Shown: piece after piece, positions 25,915 through 33,744 of the stretch | How the letters are laid out: every line of letters starts with the position of its first letter | How positions within the stretch are numbered: the first letter of the stretch is position 1 | Assembly: GCA_035934015.1 (NCBI GenBank) | Contig: DASYYH010000026.1 | Location: 1 to 64,000 of the forward strand | Source: Candidatus Acidiferrales bacterium | GTDB lineage: Bacteria > Acidobacteriota > Terriglobia > Acidiferrales > UBA7541 | Direction: 5' to 3' | DNA: 64,000 nt | The notes under the pieces: generated by a model | What the model saw: only the letters and a program-made list of their open reading frames with translations | What the model was told of the DNA's origin: nothing | The model's database searches: none | Translations under genes and position numbers: made by a program

Positions 25915-26568
25915 TTGTCTGAACTCGAGATGGATACACTGACAGGAACGGCGTGGGATGGTGGCGCGGCGCCGTTTGCCACGAACACGAAAAAGCTGGG
26001 AATGTGGCTGTTCCTGCTTTCCGACTCGCTGACGTTTTCGACGGCAATTCTGGCTTACGCATACCTGAGATTATCGAGCGCGAATTGGCCGCGGCCATTT
26101 GAGTTTTCACCAGCGGTCGTGAACGCGACGTTTCTGACGTTCATTCTTCTCTCCAGCAGCTTGACGATGGTGATGGCCGTGGCGGCGGCGCACCGTGACG
26201 AAATTCGCAAAGCCGTGATTTATGTTCTTCTGACGGCGGTCGGCGGAATTGCATTCGTCGTGCTGCACTTGATGGAGTGGTTCCGATTGTTCGCTGAGGG
26301 CGTGACGCCGTGGTCGAATCACTTTGTGGTGGACGGGCAGCCGGGCGATCCGCTGTTTGGTGGGACGTTTTTCGGGTTGACAGGGCTGCACATGCTGCAC
26401 GTGTCCATCGGCGTGATTTATCTGTGCATTATCGCGTACGGATTCGGACGGCGAAAATTCAACGCGGATCATGTGGAAGTGAGCGGTCTTTACTGGCACT
26501 TCGTCGATTTGGTTTGGATGTTCATATTTCCGATGGTGTATTTGATGTCCGTCAGTCTGAAAGGCTAA
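25915..26568 (+). CDS. Cytochrome c oxidase subunit III, second copy
   Basis: 217 aa with five hydrophobic helices and the family motifs LGMWLFLLSDSLTFS, GLHMLHVSIGVIYL and SGLYWHFVDLVWMFIFP. TTG start at 25915, three bases after the upstream stop; an ATG at 25930 is the alternative. Similar in length and layout to the gene before it but clearly diverged, so an old duplication or two specialised subunits. Confidence 0.88.
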   Translation: MSELEMDTLTGTAWDGGAAPFATNTKKLGMWLFLLSDSLTFSTAILAYAYLRLSSANWPRPFEFSPAVVNATFLTFILLSSSLTMVMAVAAAHRDEIRKAVIYVLLTAVGGIAFVVLHLMEWFRLFAEGVTPWSNHFVVDGQPGDPLFGGTFFGLTGLHMLHVSIGVIYLCIIAYGFGRRKFNADHVEVSGLYWHFVDLVWMFIFPMVYLMSVSLKG

Positions 26569-26583
26569 GGAGCAAAACGCACG

Positions 26584-26916
26584 ATGAGCGCGCATGGGAC
26601 AACGGTTGAAGCAACACACCAACCCGGATCGAAGAAACTGTTCATGTGGGTATGGTTCTGGCTATTGATTCTGACGGGGGTTGAAACTTTCCTGGCGTAT
26701 TTGCAACTGCAACCCCGCCTCATGCTGACGCTGCTGATCGGGCTTTCGCTGATCAAAGCGGCGCTGATTGTAGCGTACTTCATGCACTTGCGATTCGAGA
26801 AGATTGGGCTATTCCTGATCATCGTTCCCTCGCTGGTTTTTTGCCTGACGATGATTTTGATCTTTGTGTTTCCGGATAGCCTGCGGATTGCGCAACTGAG
26901 CGGATTGGGGCACTAA
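26584..26916 (+). CDS. Cytochrome c oxidase subunit IV (bacterial type)
   Basis: 110 aa with three helices (FMWVWFWLLILTGVETFLAY, LLIGLSLIKAALIVAYFMHL, LIIVPSLVFCLTMILIFVF). The LSLIKAALIVAYFMHLRFE motif is diagnostic of the small fourth subunit. AAGGAG precedes the ATG. Last canonical oxidase gene of the operon. Confidence 0.9.
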   Translation: MSAHGTTVEATHQPGSKKLFMWVWFWLLILTGVETFLAYLQLQPRLMLTLLIGLSLIKAALIVAYFMHLRFEKIGLFLIIVPSLVFCLTMILIFVFPDSLRIAQLSGLGH

Positions 26917-26970
26917 GCGTCGCGCTTCCAAGAACAGGCACGGCGGATGTAGGATGACAAAGGCGAATCT

Positions 26971-27285
26971 ATGAATTGGCGAAAGATGGCTGGGAAACTG
27001 ATCGCGGCGGGCGCGGCGGTGGCGGGTATTTTGCTCGGCGCGACTTCGACTTTCGCGCAGGGCTGCGCGCTCTGCTATAACGACGCGGCGGCGTCCGGCC
27101 CGCAGGCCGAGGCCGCGCTGCGACACGGGATTTTGATCCTGCTGATTCCTCCGATGGTAATTTTCGCTTTTTTTTACGGGATGCTTTACCGGCGGCGAAA
27201 CGTGCATTTTGGGTCTGAAGCAAAGGTTTCGGAGGCGTCTTTTGAACGGCATAACGCCGGTGAAATCGTCCTTCCGCTGAGCTGA
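26971..27285 (+). CDS. Small exported protein with CxxC, oxidase-linked
   Basis: 104 aa. Signal-like N-terminus (AGAAVAGILLGATSTFAQ), then CALCYNDAAASGPQAEAALRHGI and one membrane helix (ILILLIPPMVIFAFFYGML). The CALC cysteine pair just after the cleavage site would face the periplasm. It lies 54 bp after the subunit IV gene on the same strand, so a role in oxidase assembly or redox chemistry is plausible but unproven. Confidence 0.7.
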   Translation: MNWRKMAGKLIAAGAAVAGILLGATSTFAQGCALCYNDAAASGPQAEAALRHGILILLIPPMVIFAFFYGMLYRRRNVHFGSEAKVSEASFERHNAGEIVLPLS

Positions 27286-27423
27286 GTTATTTCCGAAAAG
27301 AATGGGATTGTACGTCAGAGCAGCACGGGTGTACCTATGCGGGCGGAATTTTTGCGGGCTTTCGAGCGGAAAACGAAGCTGCGCGAGAGCGACCGGCGGC
27401 CGCCCTCGCGCAACGGAGGCGAA

Positions 27424-28008
27424 CTATGAGCCCTGCTTCCGGTGAAGATCCGTGCAAATGGTCACAGCGTTGTTCGGATCGATGGCGGTAGAATCAAAAT
27501 CAATGTGCTTGATCCTGCCGTCCTTGCCGACGACGAACGTGGTGCGGCGAGCGAATTCGACTTTGTCGCCGGCCATGTCGTAGGAGTGAACAATGCCGTA
27601 CGCCGCGAGCGCTTTGCGATTCATGTCGCTTAAGAGCGGAAATGTGACGCCGATTTCCTTCGCGAAGGCGCCATTGGCTGGCGGGCTATCGATGCTGATG
27701 CCGAAAACCACCGAATCGCTTGCTTCAATCTTGGCCAAATCAGACTGATAGGCCTCAAGTTCCTGTTTTCAACCGCCGGTGAACGCGAGAACGTAAAAGG
27801 CGAGGATGACATTCTTCTTGCCCCGAAAACTGCTGAGCGAAACTGTGGAATGCTGGTCGCTCGGCAGCGTGAAATCGGGAGCAAGGTCGCCGACTTTCAG
27901 ATTCGTTGTCGTGATGGTGGCTTGGTCCTGAGCTTGCGCGGGCGGTCCAAACGCGAGCGCGGAAAGCGCCAGGAGCAGAGGCAGGGCCATCGTAACGATA
28001 CGTTTCAT
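27424..28008 (-). CDS. Selenocysteine-containing peroxiredoxin (in-frame TGA = Sec80)
   Basis: 194 aa if the TGA at 27769-27771 is read as selenocysteine; otherwise split in two. The ATG at 28008 has AGGAG 7 nt upstream and gives a signal peptide ([20 protein letters not shown], cleavage near AQAQ), so the product is exported. AhpC/TSA motifs: [14 protein letters not shown], then [18 protein letters not shown], where U replaces the peroxidatic Cys; then [34 protein letters not shown], all in one frame. A bSECIS-like stem-loop follows at 27730-27759. Expected to reduce peroxides with a selenolate. A sequencing error (TGC to TGA) is the alternative but does not explain the stem-loop. Confidence 0.88.
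27730..27759 (-). promoter_or_regulatory. Bacterial SECIS-like stem-loop in the peroxiredoxin mRNA
   Basis: In the mRNA: CUU-GA-GGCC-U-AUCA-GUC-UGAU-UU-GGCC-AAG. Three nested helices end in an apical loop with GU; the loop G is the 24th nucleotide after the UGA, within the 16-37 nt range known for bacterial SECIS, and unpaired U residues lie below the apical stem. Confidence 0.75.
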
Positions 28009-28090
28009 GCGCCGTCTCCTTGAATTTAAGATCCCTTGCGAACGGAAGGTATCATACCAGAAGGCAGCATAGATAATCTCGCGAATGAAA

Positions 28091-29170
28091 TCACTCGTCT
28101 TCGGACTGGAGGAAATTGAACGGGTCGCCGATGCTCTTGCGGATTTCGGCCCAATATTCGTCCGGCTTGGACAGGAAAGCTTCGACGACGCGCGGATCAA
28201 ATTGCGTGCCGGAGAACTTGACGATTTCCGCGCGAGCGGCGCACAAGGGCAGAGCCTTTCGATACGGACGATCGGACGTCATGGCATCGAGAGTGTCCGC
28301 GACCGCGAAAATTCTTGCTCCCAAGGGAATTTCGTCGCCCTTTAGGCCGCGCGGATAGCCGGTGCCGTCATAAAACTCCTGATGGGCCAAGACGATCTGC
28401 GCAGGATCTTTCAAGAAGGGAATCCTCTTGAGCACTGTGTACCCGATTTCGCAGTGCCGCTTCATGATCTGACGCTCTTCTTCGGACAGAGGGCCGGGCT
28501 TGCGAAGCACCTGGTCGGGAATGCCCATTTTGCCAATGTCGTGGAGAAAAGCGCCGCGTGCGATTTGGCGCAGTTCGTTGCGGTCGACTTTCATGATCCT
28601 GGCGATCAGAATTGTAATGGCGGTAACGCGCTGACAATGGCCTTCGGTTTCCGCGTCCTTGGCGTCAAGAGCGCCGCCGAGCGCTTCGAGAGTGTAGTCG
28701 TACGATTGCTCGAGGTCGCGGAGAGTCAAGGAAAGCTGCTGGGTGCGTTCGGCGACTAGCTGTTCGAGGTTATGTTGGTAGGAGCGGTTTTCGAGAACCA
28801 GGCGGCGGTGTTCGAGAGCGCGATTAACGCTGTGATAGAGCTGATCCTTTTCGAAGGGCTTTAGAATGTAGTCATAAGCGCCGGCGCGGATCGCCTCCAG
28901 AGCGATGGAAATATCGTGCATGGCTGTGACCATGATGACCGGAACGTCGACATCCTGGGTGCGAACCTGGCGCAGGAGACGCATGCCGTCCATTTGCGGC
29001 ATAACGATATCGCTGAGCACCAGGTCATGGGAGTCTTTGTTGATTTTCTGGATTGCCTGAAAGCCATCGGAGACAGTCGTGCAGTGATACCCCTGAGCCT
29101 CAAGTAGCGTCGAGACAACTTCACGAATCGCTTCTTCGTCGTCGCAAACGAGAATTTTTTCCCCGGCCAA
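28091..29170 (-). CDS. Response regulator with HD-GYP domain
   Basis: About 359 aa. The frame opens at 29353, but the TTG at 29170 has GGGGAG 7 nt upstream and gives the normal receiver start ([19 protein letters not shown]); an ATG at 29194 is the alternative. Receiver domain, residues 1-120, with the phospho-acceptor Asp in [13 protein letters not shown] and TAMHD and KPF motifs. A coiled linker follows, then the HD-GYP phosphodiesterase: [44 protein letters not shown]. Predicted to hydrolyse cyclic-di-GMP when phosphorylated. No histidine kinase nearby. Confidence 0.92.
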   Translation of the reverse strand: MAGEKILVCDDEEAIREVVSTLLEAQGYHCTTVSDGFQAIQKINKDSHDLVLSDIVMPQMDGMRLLRQVRTQDVDVPVIMVTAMHDISIALEAIRAGAYDYILKPFEKDQLYHSVNRALEHRRLVLENRSYQHNLEQLVAERTQQLSLTLRDLEQSYDYTLEALGGALDAKDAETEGHCQRVTAITILIARIMKVDRNELRQIARGAFLHDIGKMGIPDQVLRKPGPLSEEERQIMKRHCEIGYTVLKRIPFLKDPAQIVLAHQEFYDGTGYPRGLKGDEIPLGARIFAVADTLDAMTSDRPYRKALPLCAARAEIVKFSGTQFDPRVVEAFLSKPDEYWAEIRKSIGDPFNFLQSEDE

Positions 29171-29306
29171 GGCGCATCTCCCCGACTCGAGCATTATAGC
29201 GGCGAAAAGAGGCGCAGCAGGCGCGATTCTCTTGTGATTGAGCGTAGAAGTTACGTTGGAATAAATGGCGCGGGGACTTGAAAAATTATCGGCCGAAAGT
29301 CCTTTT

Positions 29307-29864
29307 TCAATTGCTGGGATTCGGGCCGAGGCGAGAAGGCATAATTCCGGCAATCTGAGACATGCGAGTTTCCAGTTCGCCCGAAAGACCTGAGATGAGA
29401 TTGGTTATCCGGACAAGCTGTTTCGGAGTGACGCTATCAAACGCAATGCGAATGGCGAGCATGCGATACATGACGCGAAACTGAAGGCCAAGACGCAACC
29501 ACTCCCATTGATGAGCCTTGTTTAGTTCCGGCGAAAGAGCTGAGGCCAGGCGAGCAAGGCGTTCGAGGCGCGTAAAATCCTCGGCCAGACTATTGAGATA
29601 CTGGCGCAGAATCTTGCGTCGCTGCCTGCGCCACGGCGTCTCGATGGACTTTGGAGAGTGGCGAGACATGAACTCCCGGTCTTCGTTGCATAGGATCTGA
29701 CTGATTTGTGGGAAGTGACGGGAATGCAGCGGCAATAGCTTCTCGATCTCAAGCGCTTCGACTGTGGCGGTCGATGAGGCAACGCGCGGAGGAAAGAGAA
29801 GCCAGACGAGAAAAATGAGAACGGCAAGAGAGAGCAAAATGGCGGTGAGCAGCGTCATTTCCAC
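29307..29864 (-). CDS. Membrane-anchored protein of unknown function
   Basis: 185 aa. One N-terminal helix (LLTAILLSLAVLIFLVWLLF), then a basic, mostly alpha-helical cytoplasmic domain (RRQRRKILRQYLNSLAEDFTRL). Not recognised. Starts within the last bases of the upstream 260-aa membrane protein (10-nt overlap), so the two probably form an operon. Confidence 0.65.
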   Translation of the reverse strand: MEMTLLTAILLSLAVLIFLVWLLFPPRVASSTATVEALEIEKLLPLHSRHFPQISQILCNEDREFMSRHSPKSIETPWRRQRRKILRQYLNSLAEDFTRLERLARLASALSPELNKAHQWEWLRLGLQFRVMYRMLAIRIAFDSVTPKQLVRITNLISGLSGELETRMSQIAGIMPSRLGPNPSN

Positions 29865-30637
29865 AAGCCCAGTAACGCAGAATTAAGCTGCCTAAGTCTG
29901 GCAGACATTTGGGGAGCAATCGTCTCATATTTGTCCGGTTTCATGAGCGCCGGCGAAGGGCTTACTTCGGGGAGGGGCCTAAGCAGGGCCACGCACCAAA
30001 GAAGAGTAGCGATGTTGAAAGAAACGAGACGCAAATCCTGCCAGAGTGTGAAGCGGTGCCAGGAAATCGGAGTTCTCAGGAACGTATCGTTGGCGACCTG
30101 AACAGCAGAATAAAAACCGAAACCGAACATCAGCCACGTAAGGTAATGATCGACCTTGACGCCATAATACCGGCAGAAAATGAGGCCGGAAATCAAAATG
30201 CTGAGAATCATTAATTCCAATCCGCGCTCAGCGGTAAAAACCTTGGCGACGATAACGTGCTGCAGATGACTTCTTGTGGAAGCAGCCGCGGCAATTGTGA
30301 GAGCGACGCCCAAGCCTGTTAGAAACAGACGACAAAACTTCCAAATGCCTCTATAAGGAGACAAAATCGCGCGGCAAATATCATAGACAGCCACGGCACG
30401 GGCGATGATCAAAGTCGCTTGGATGATCCAGTAAACGTTGGCGGAGGTCGCTGAATTAATTCCAGTCAAGCGATACGTCAGCCACATGACAGCTTCGTTG
30501 GCAAGCAACAAGCCGAGATAGAGGGTGAGAAATGGGAGGCGGCGAAAAAGGCCGCGACGGAGCGCCAAGACAAAAAGGACTGCTTCGACCGCGACGCCTG
30601 CGGCCCAGTGAATCGATGCGGAAAGTGAAAGACCCAT
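29855..30637 (-). CDS. Polytopic membrane protein of unknown function
   Basis: 260 aa with about seven hydrophobic helices (for example LPFLTLYLGLLLANEAVMWL, FLTGLGVALTIAAAA, LELMILSILISGLIFC). No charged active-site motif that I recognise; the seven-helix layout with a short soluble tail resembles several acidobacterial hypothetical membrane proteins. Overlaps the next gene by 10 nt. Confidence 0.65.
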   Translation of the reverse strand: MGLSLSASIHWAAGVAVEAVLFVLALRRGLFRRLPFLTLYLGLLLANEAVMWLTYRLTGINSATSANVYWIIQATLIIARAVAVYDICRAILSPYRGIWKFCRLFLTGLGVALTIAAAASTRSHLQHVIVAKVFTAERGLELMILSILISGLIFCRYYGVKVDHYLTWLMFGFGFYSAVQVANDTFLRTPISWHRFTLWQDLRLVSFNIATLLWCVALLRPLPEVSPSPALMKPDKYETIAPQMSARLRQLNSALLGLWK

Positions 30638-30712
30638 GCGCGCCAGGACGGCAATATACCATTTCGATATCGGTAACGTCTACCAAAAGGCATCCGAGCG
30701 CGCATGCTCAGC

Positions 30713-30895
30713 TTAAAGGCCGACACAGAGGGATTGACCCGGCAGACCCGTTGGGGGCACTGGTGCGCTACCATCAGCCCAAGTAACGGGATGTATCACT
30801 GTGCGAGATGACTGCAAGTTGACGGCGGAAACTATGGGGACTACCATCACCAGAAGTAACGCACAGACAAAAAGCACATCAGCGATCCGTTTCAT
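30713..30895 (-). CDS. Small secreted peptide with ADGSAPVPP motif
   Basis: 60 aa. GGAGG lies 8 nt before the ATG. A signal peptide (MKRIADVLFVCALLLVMVV, cleavage near VSA) leaves a mature peptide of about 37 residues with a TWADGSAPVPPTGLPG core, Pro/Gly-rich and without cysteines until near the end. No relative that I can name. Real translation is supported by the Shine-Dalgarno and the signal peptide; function unknown. Confidence 0.55.
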   Translation of the reverse strand: MKRIADVLFVCALLLVMVVPIVSAVNLQSSRTVIHPVTWADGSAPVPPTGLPGQSLCVGL

Positions 30896-30897
30896 GA

Positions 30898-31428
30898 TTG
30901 ACCACCTCCGGGCATGAGTTTCAGAGAGATGGGGTCAGGGGTCACAAACAGAAGCAGAAATGTTCTGAACACGGAACAGGGGCAGGAGAGCTAACACTGG
31001 ACGAATTTCGACAAAACCGGCGAGTTATCGAAGACTTCGCGGCAACGACGCTTGCGGCGATTCCAGGAGACTTCGGGCGTCTTCTGCACGTGGCAACGCT
31101 GCGCGATTTGGCGACAGGGCGATACCGGCACGAAGGTTTGGAGAAAATCTATTCCGAGGGGTCGGTTAACCAAGCCCTCGGTGTGTGCCACGAAGAACTG
31201 TTCGAGAAAAATCTCGAGACTTCGCTGGAACGACAGTCAGGCGAGCTTCGGAATTGCCTGGAAGGGTTTGGAGAACCGGTGAAAGAAATCGCCGCGCGCT
31301 GGCAGGAGCACGAGTTCTACCGCTTGCTGATTCCGTCGGGCGTCCCGGGCTATTTGAGAGATCTGTTTTGTTCCAACCAGAGCGCGTTGCTTGCGCTGAT
31401 CGCGAATGGCGAGGCTAAGGAGAAATAA
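30898..31428 (+). CDS. Conserved-looking protein of unknown function
   Basis: Up to 176 aa. The first 33 residues from the TTG at 30898 look non-coding; the likely true start is the CTG at 30997 (GCAGGAGAG just upstream), giving MDEFRQNRRVIEDFAATTL. The rest is helical and coherent (DFGRLLHVATLRDLATGRYRHEGL, ACHEELFEKNL-type helices, EHEFYRLLIPSGVPGYLRDLF). Its 3' end overlaps the converging regulator gene by 14 nt. Not recognised. Confidence 0.6.
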   Translation: MTTSGHEFQRDGVRGHKQKQKCSEHGTGAGELTLDEFRQNRRVIEDFAATTLAAIPGDFGRLLHVATLRDLATGRYRHEGLEKIYSEGSVNQALGVCHEELFEKNLETSLERQSGELRNCLEGFGEPVKEIAARWQEHEFYRLLIPSGVPGYLRDLFCSNQSALLALIANGEAKEK

Positions 31429-32158
31429 GGCGCATCGAAACGGCCACAACCTGGCCGACAACTTCAGCGTCATCCGGGAAGCGATAGTTTTGCGGCGCGC
31501 ATGAAGACAGAGGATGCGGTTGCAGGACCAGGCGATTCCCTTCGAGAAGACACCAGCAACATCGGTAACCATCGCGAATATCCACAAGGTAGATAGGCCT
31601 TTCTGCTTCGTTACGCCAAATCCCTGCGGAGACTTTTTGACGATTCGGGTCGATGAGAACGAGGGCGCCGGGGCGGAGAAGCGGTTCCATCCAATGATCA
31701 TCCTGTCCGACATAACCATAATTGTAACCGTTGGGATTTGCCAGGGCTGCAGCCTCGAAATGCCCCCAGTCCTCAACCATGCGCGTCAGATAGGTTGTGC
31801 GGCGCGGATCAAAAGCCGGATCAAAACGAATCGGCAATCGAACGATGCGAGGCGAAGCAGCTAGATGAGTGCGCGGTGCGAGAGATGAATGTTGACTGCC
31901 GAAGGTATCGCTCAGCGGGACGCCGTACCACTTGCAAACCTCGTCCGGATCAAGGTGATAAATTGCACAGAGGCTGTAGAGTTTGTGAAGGCTTGGGATC
32001 GTCCCGGCATTTTCGAAGTCGGCCAAGCGGCTGATGTGCAAAATGAACTCGGGACGACCGTGTCGGTTTGCAAGTTCATAGCTTGCGTGCTCAACGTCTC
32101 GATACGTCAAGCCGAGCCGCTCCCTCACTTGACGCAGGCACGTTCCAGGAAACATCAC
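31415..32158 (-). CDS. XRE-type HTH regulator with LexA/S24-like C-terminal domain
   Basis: 247 aa. Residues 5-75 resemble an XRE helix-turn-helix (LRQVRERLGLTYRDVEHASYEL, ISRLADFENAGTIPSLHKLYSL). Residues about 150-245 look like the S24/LexA beta fold: DDHWMEPLLRPGALVLIDPNRQ, a strand pattern and VVGQVVAVSM at the end. The Ser-Lys autocleavage dyad cannot be placed with confidence, so this may be a sensor without protease activity. Likely a transcriptional regulator; targets unknown. Confidence 0.75.
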   Translation of the reverse strand: MMFPGTCLRQVRERLGLTYRDVEHASYELANRHGRPEFILHISRLADFENAGTIPSLHKLYSLCAIYHLDPDEVCKWYGVPLSDTFGSQHSSLAPRTHLAASPRIVRLPIRFDPAFDPRRTTYLTRMVEDWGHFEAAALANPNGYNYGYVGQDDHWMEPLLRPGALVLIDPNRQKVSAGIWRNEAERPIYLVDIRDGYRCCWCLLEGNRLVLQPHPLSSCAPQNYRFPDDAEVVGQVVAVSMRLISP

Positions 32159-32370
32159 CGCGCAACTCCGGGAATTGTTCGATTGAGCGGGCGATTATAG
32201 CAGAGAGATAAAGGTGTTCAGAAATCGGAACAAAACAATTTCCGTCCATGGAAGGGCCGTCTGTTCGGGCAGCGCGGCTCGTTTTCATATTGCACGCCGG
32301 CATATGAAATAGGACCGAGGCAGAGGAAACGATTCAGACTCGAGAAACATCCAATCGGGGACGAGGCGCC

Positions 32371-33744
32371 ATGGACATTCGAAAGTACGCGAGTCTTTTT
32401 ACCGTTGTATTCATCGCGGCGAATATGGCTTGGGCGCAGGACAAAATAGCGACGCTACGGCGGCCTGCGAATTCCGATGCTCGGTCGAATACGGATTTCT
32501 TTGCGGCCGCGGACGAAGTGCTGCAGGTGATGAGCAAAATCCTCGCATTGCCGGTCAAGACGCCAGTCAAGGAGAGCATTCGCACCAAGGCGGAAATCCG
32601 CGAGTATCTCGTCGCCCAGGACAAGAAGGACGAATCAGCAAAAAAACATTACGCCGACCAGCGCACTCTCGAAGCCTTTGGCTTAATCCCCAAAGGTTTC
32701 CCGCTGGATGCCTTCTTGCTGAGCCTGCTTACGGATCAGGTCGCCGGCCTGTACGATCCGGACAAGAAGGAATTCTATATCGCGGACTGGATCGATCCCG
32801 TAGAGCAAAAGCCAGTGATGGCGCATGAGCTGACGCATGCGCTGGACGATGAGTACTTTCATTTGAAAAAGTGGCAGAAAGGCGCGGAGGCCAATGATGA
32901 TGCGTCGCTGGCCCGCGAGGCGGTCATCGAGGGTTCCGCAGTCGCTTCGATGATGGATTATTCGCTGAGCGATCTGCACACCAGCGTGCGGCAGATTCCG
33001 GACATCGCTCCGTTCATTGAATCGGGCCTTGCGGCAGATATGGACACGGATCCGAATCTAGCGAAAGCGCCGCCATTCATTCGCGACGAATTGCTTTTTC
33101 CCTACTTGCAAGGAGCCGAGTTCAGCCAGGCGGTGCTGAAATCCACATCAGGATGGGCGGATTTCAAAAAAGTGTTTGAGAATCCGCCGGTCTCCACGCA
33201 ACAGATTTTGCATCCGAAGCTCTATTTTGATGAGATAAAGCCCAGGAAAATCACATTGCCGCGTTTGAAGCGGGATCTGCCAGACGGATACGAGAAGCTG
33301 GATGAGAATGTCGTTGGAGAGTTTGCTCTTGGTGAAATTTTGAAGCAGTTCATCGGGCCGGGCGACGCCGATGAATTCGCGCCCATGTGGGATGGCGATC
33401 GCTATGCGGTGTTCGAAAACAAAGACACGAAACAGACGATTCTCGTTGTCTTGCTGGCAATCGACAATGCGAAAGACACGGGCGCTTTTTTCGGTGCGTA
33501 TCGCGACGCGCTAGAGAAGAAACACGGAATTCAAAAACCGGACAATGCAGGACCGGAATTTATGGCGGCGGGCGATGTGTATCTTCGGTGTGTGAAAGAT
33601 GAATGCTTGAGCGTCGAAGGAGCGGAGCGATCTGTTGATGATCGAATCGTCCGGGAGCTTAGCTGGCCGGCGGAGAACGCTCAGAGAAATACAACAAATC
33701 GGCGGAGCGGAGGGGGTTCATCGCTGGCGGGCGGAAGGCGCTGA
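32371..33744 (+). CDS. Secreted zinc metallopeptidase-like protein (HELTH)
   Basis: 457 aa with a signal peptide (ASLFTVVFIAANMAWAQ). The zinc motif HELTH is at residues 152-156 (PVMAHELTHALDDEYF) and a candidate third ligand Glu lies in EAVIEGSA (E187), the spacing of a gluzincin-type peptidase. FYIADW and GLYDPDKKEFY precede it. The C-terminal half (FADEFAPMWDGDRYAVFEN and similar) is not recognised. Likely exported protease; substrate unknown. Its 3' end overlaps the converging exonuclease gene by 27 nt. Confidence 0.75.
   Translation: MDIRKYASLFTVVFIAANMAWAQDKIATLRRPANSDARSNTDFFAAADEVLQVMSKILALPVKTPVKESIRTKAEIREYLVAQDKKDESAKKHYADQRTLEAFGLIPKGFPLDAFLLSLLTDQVAGLYDPDKKEFYIADWIDPVEQKPVMAHELTHALDDEYFHLKKWQKGAEANDDASLAREAVIEGSAVASMMDYSLSDLHTSVRQIPDIAPFIESGLAADMDTDPNLAKAPPFIRDELLFPYLQGAEFSQAVLKSTSGWADFKKVFENPPVSTQQILHPKLYFDEIKPRKITLPRLKRDLPDGYEKLDENVVGEFALGEILKQFIGPGDADEFAPMWDGDRYAVFENKDTKQTILVVLLAIDNAKDTGAFFGAYRDALEKKHGIQKPDNAGPEFMAAGDVYLRCVKDECLSVEGAERSVDDRIVRELSWPAENAQRNTTNRRSGGGSSLAGGRR

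Noticed and set aside
27769-27771. Peroxiredoxin as a pseudogene with a nonsense codon
   Set aside because: The stop lies exactly at the catalytic codon, homology continues in frame, and a SECIS-like stem-loop follows.
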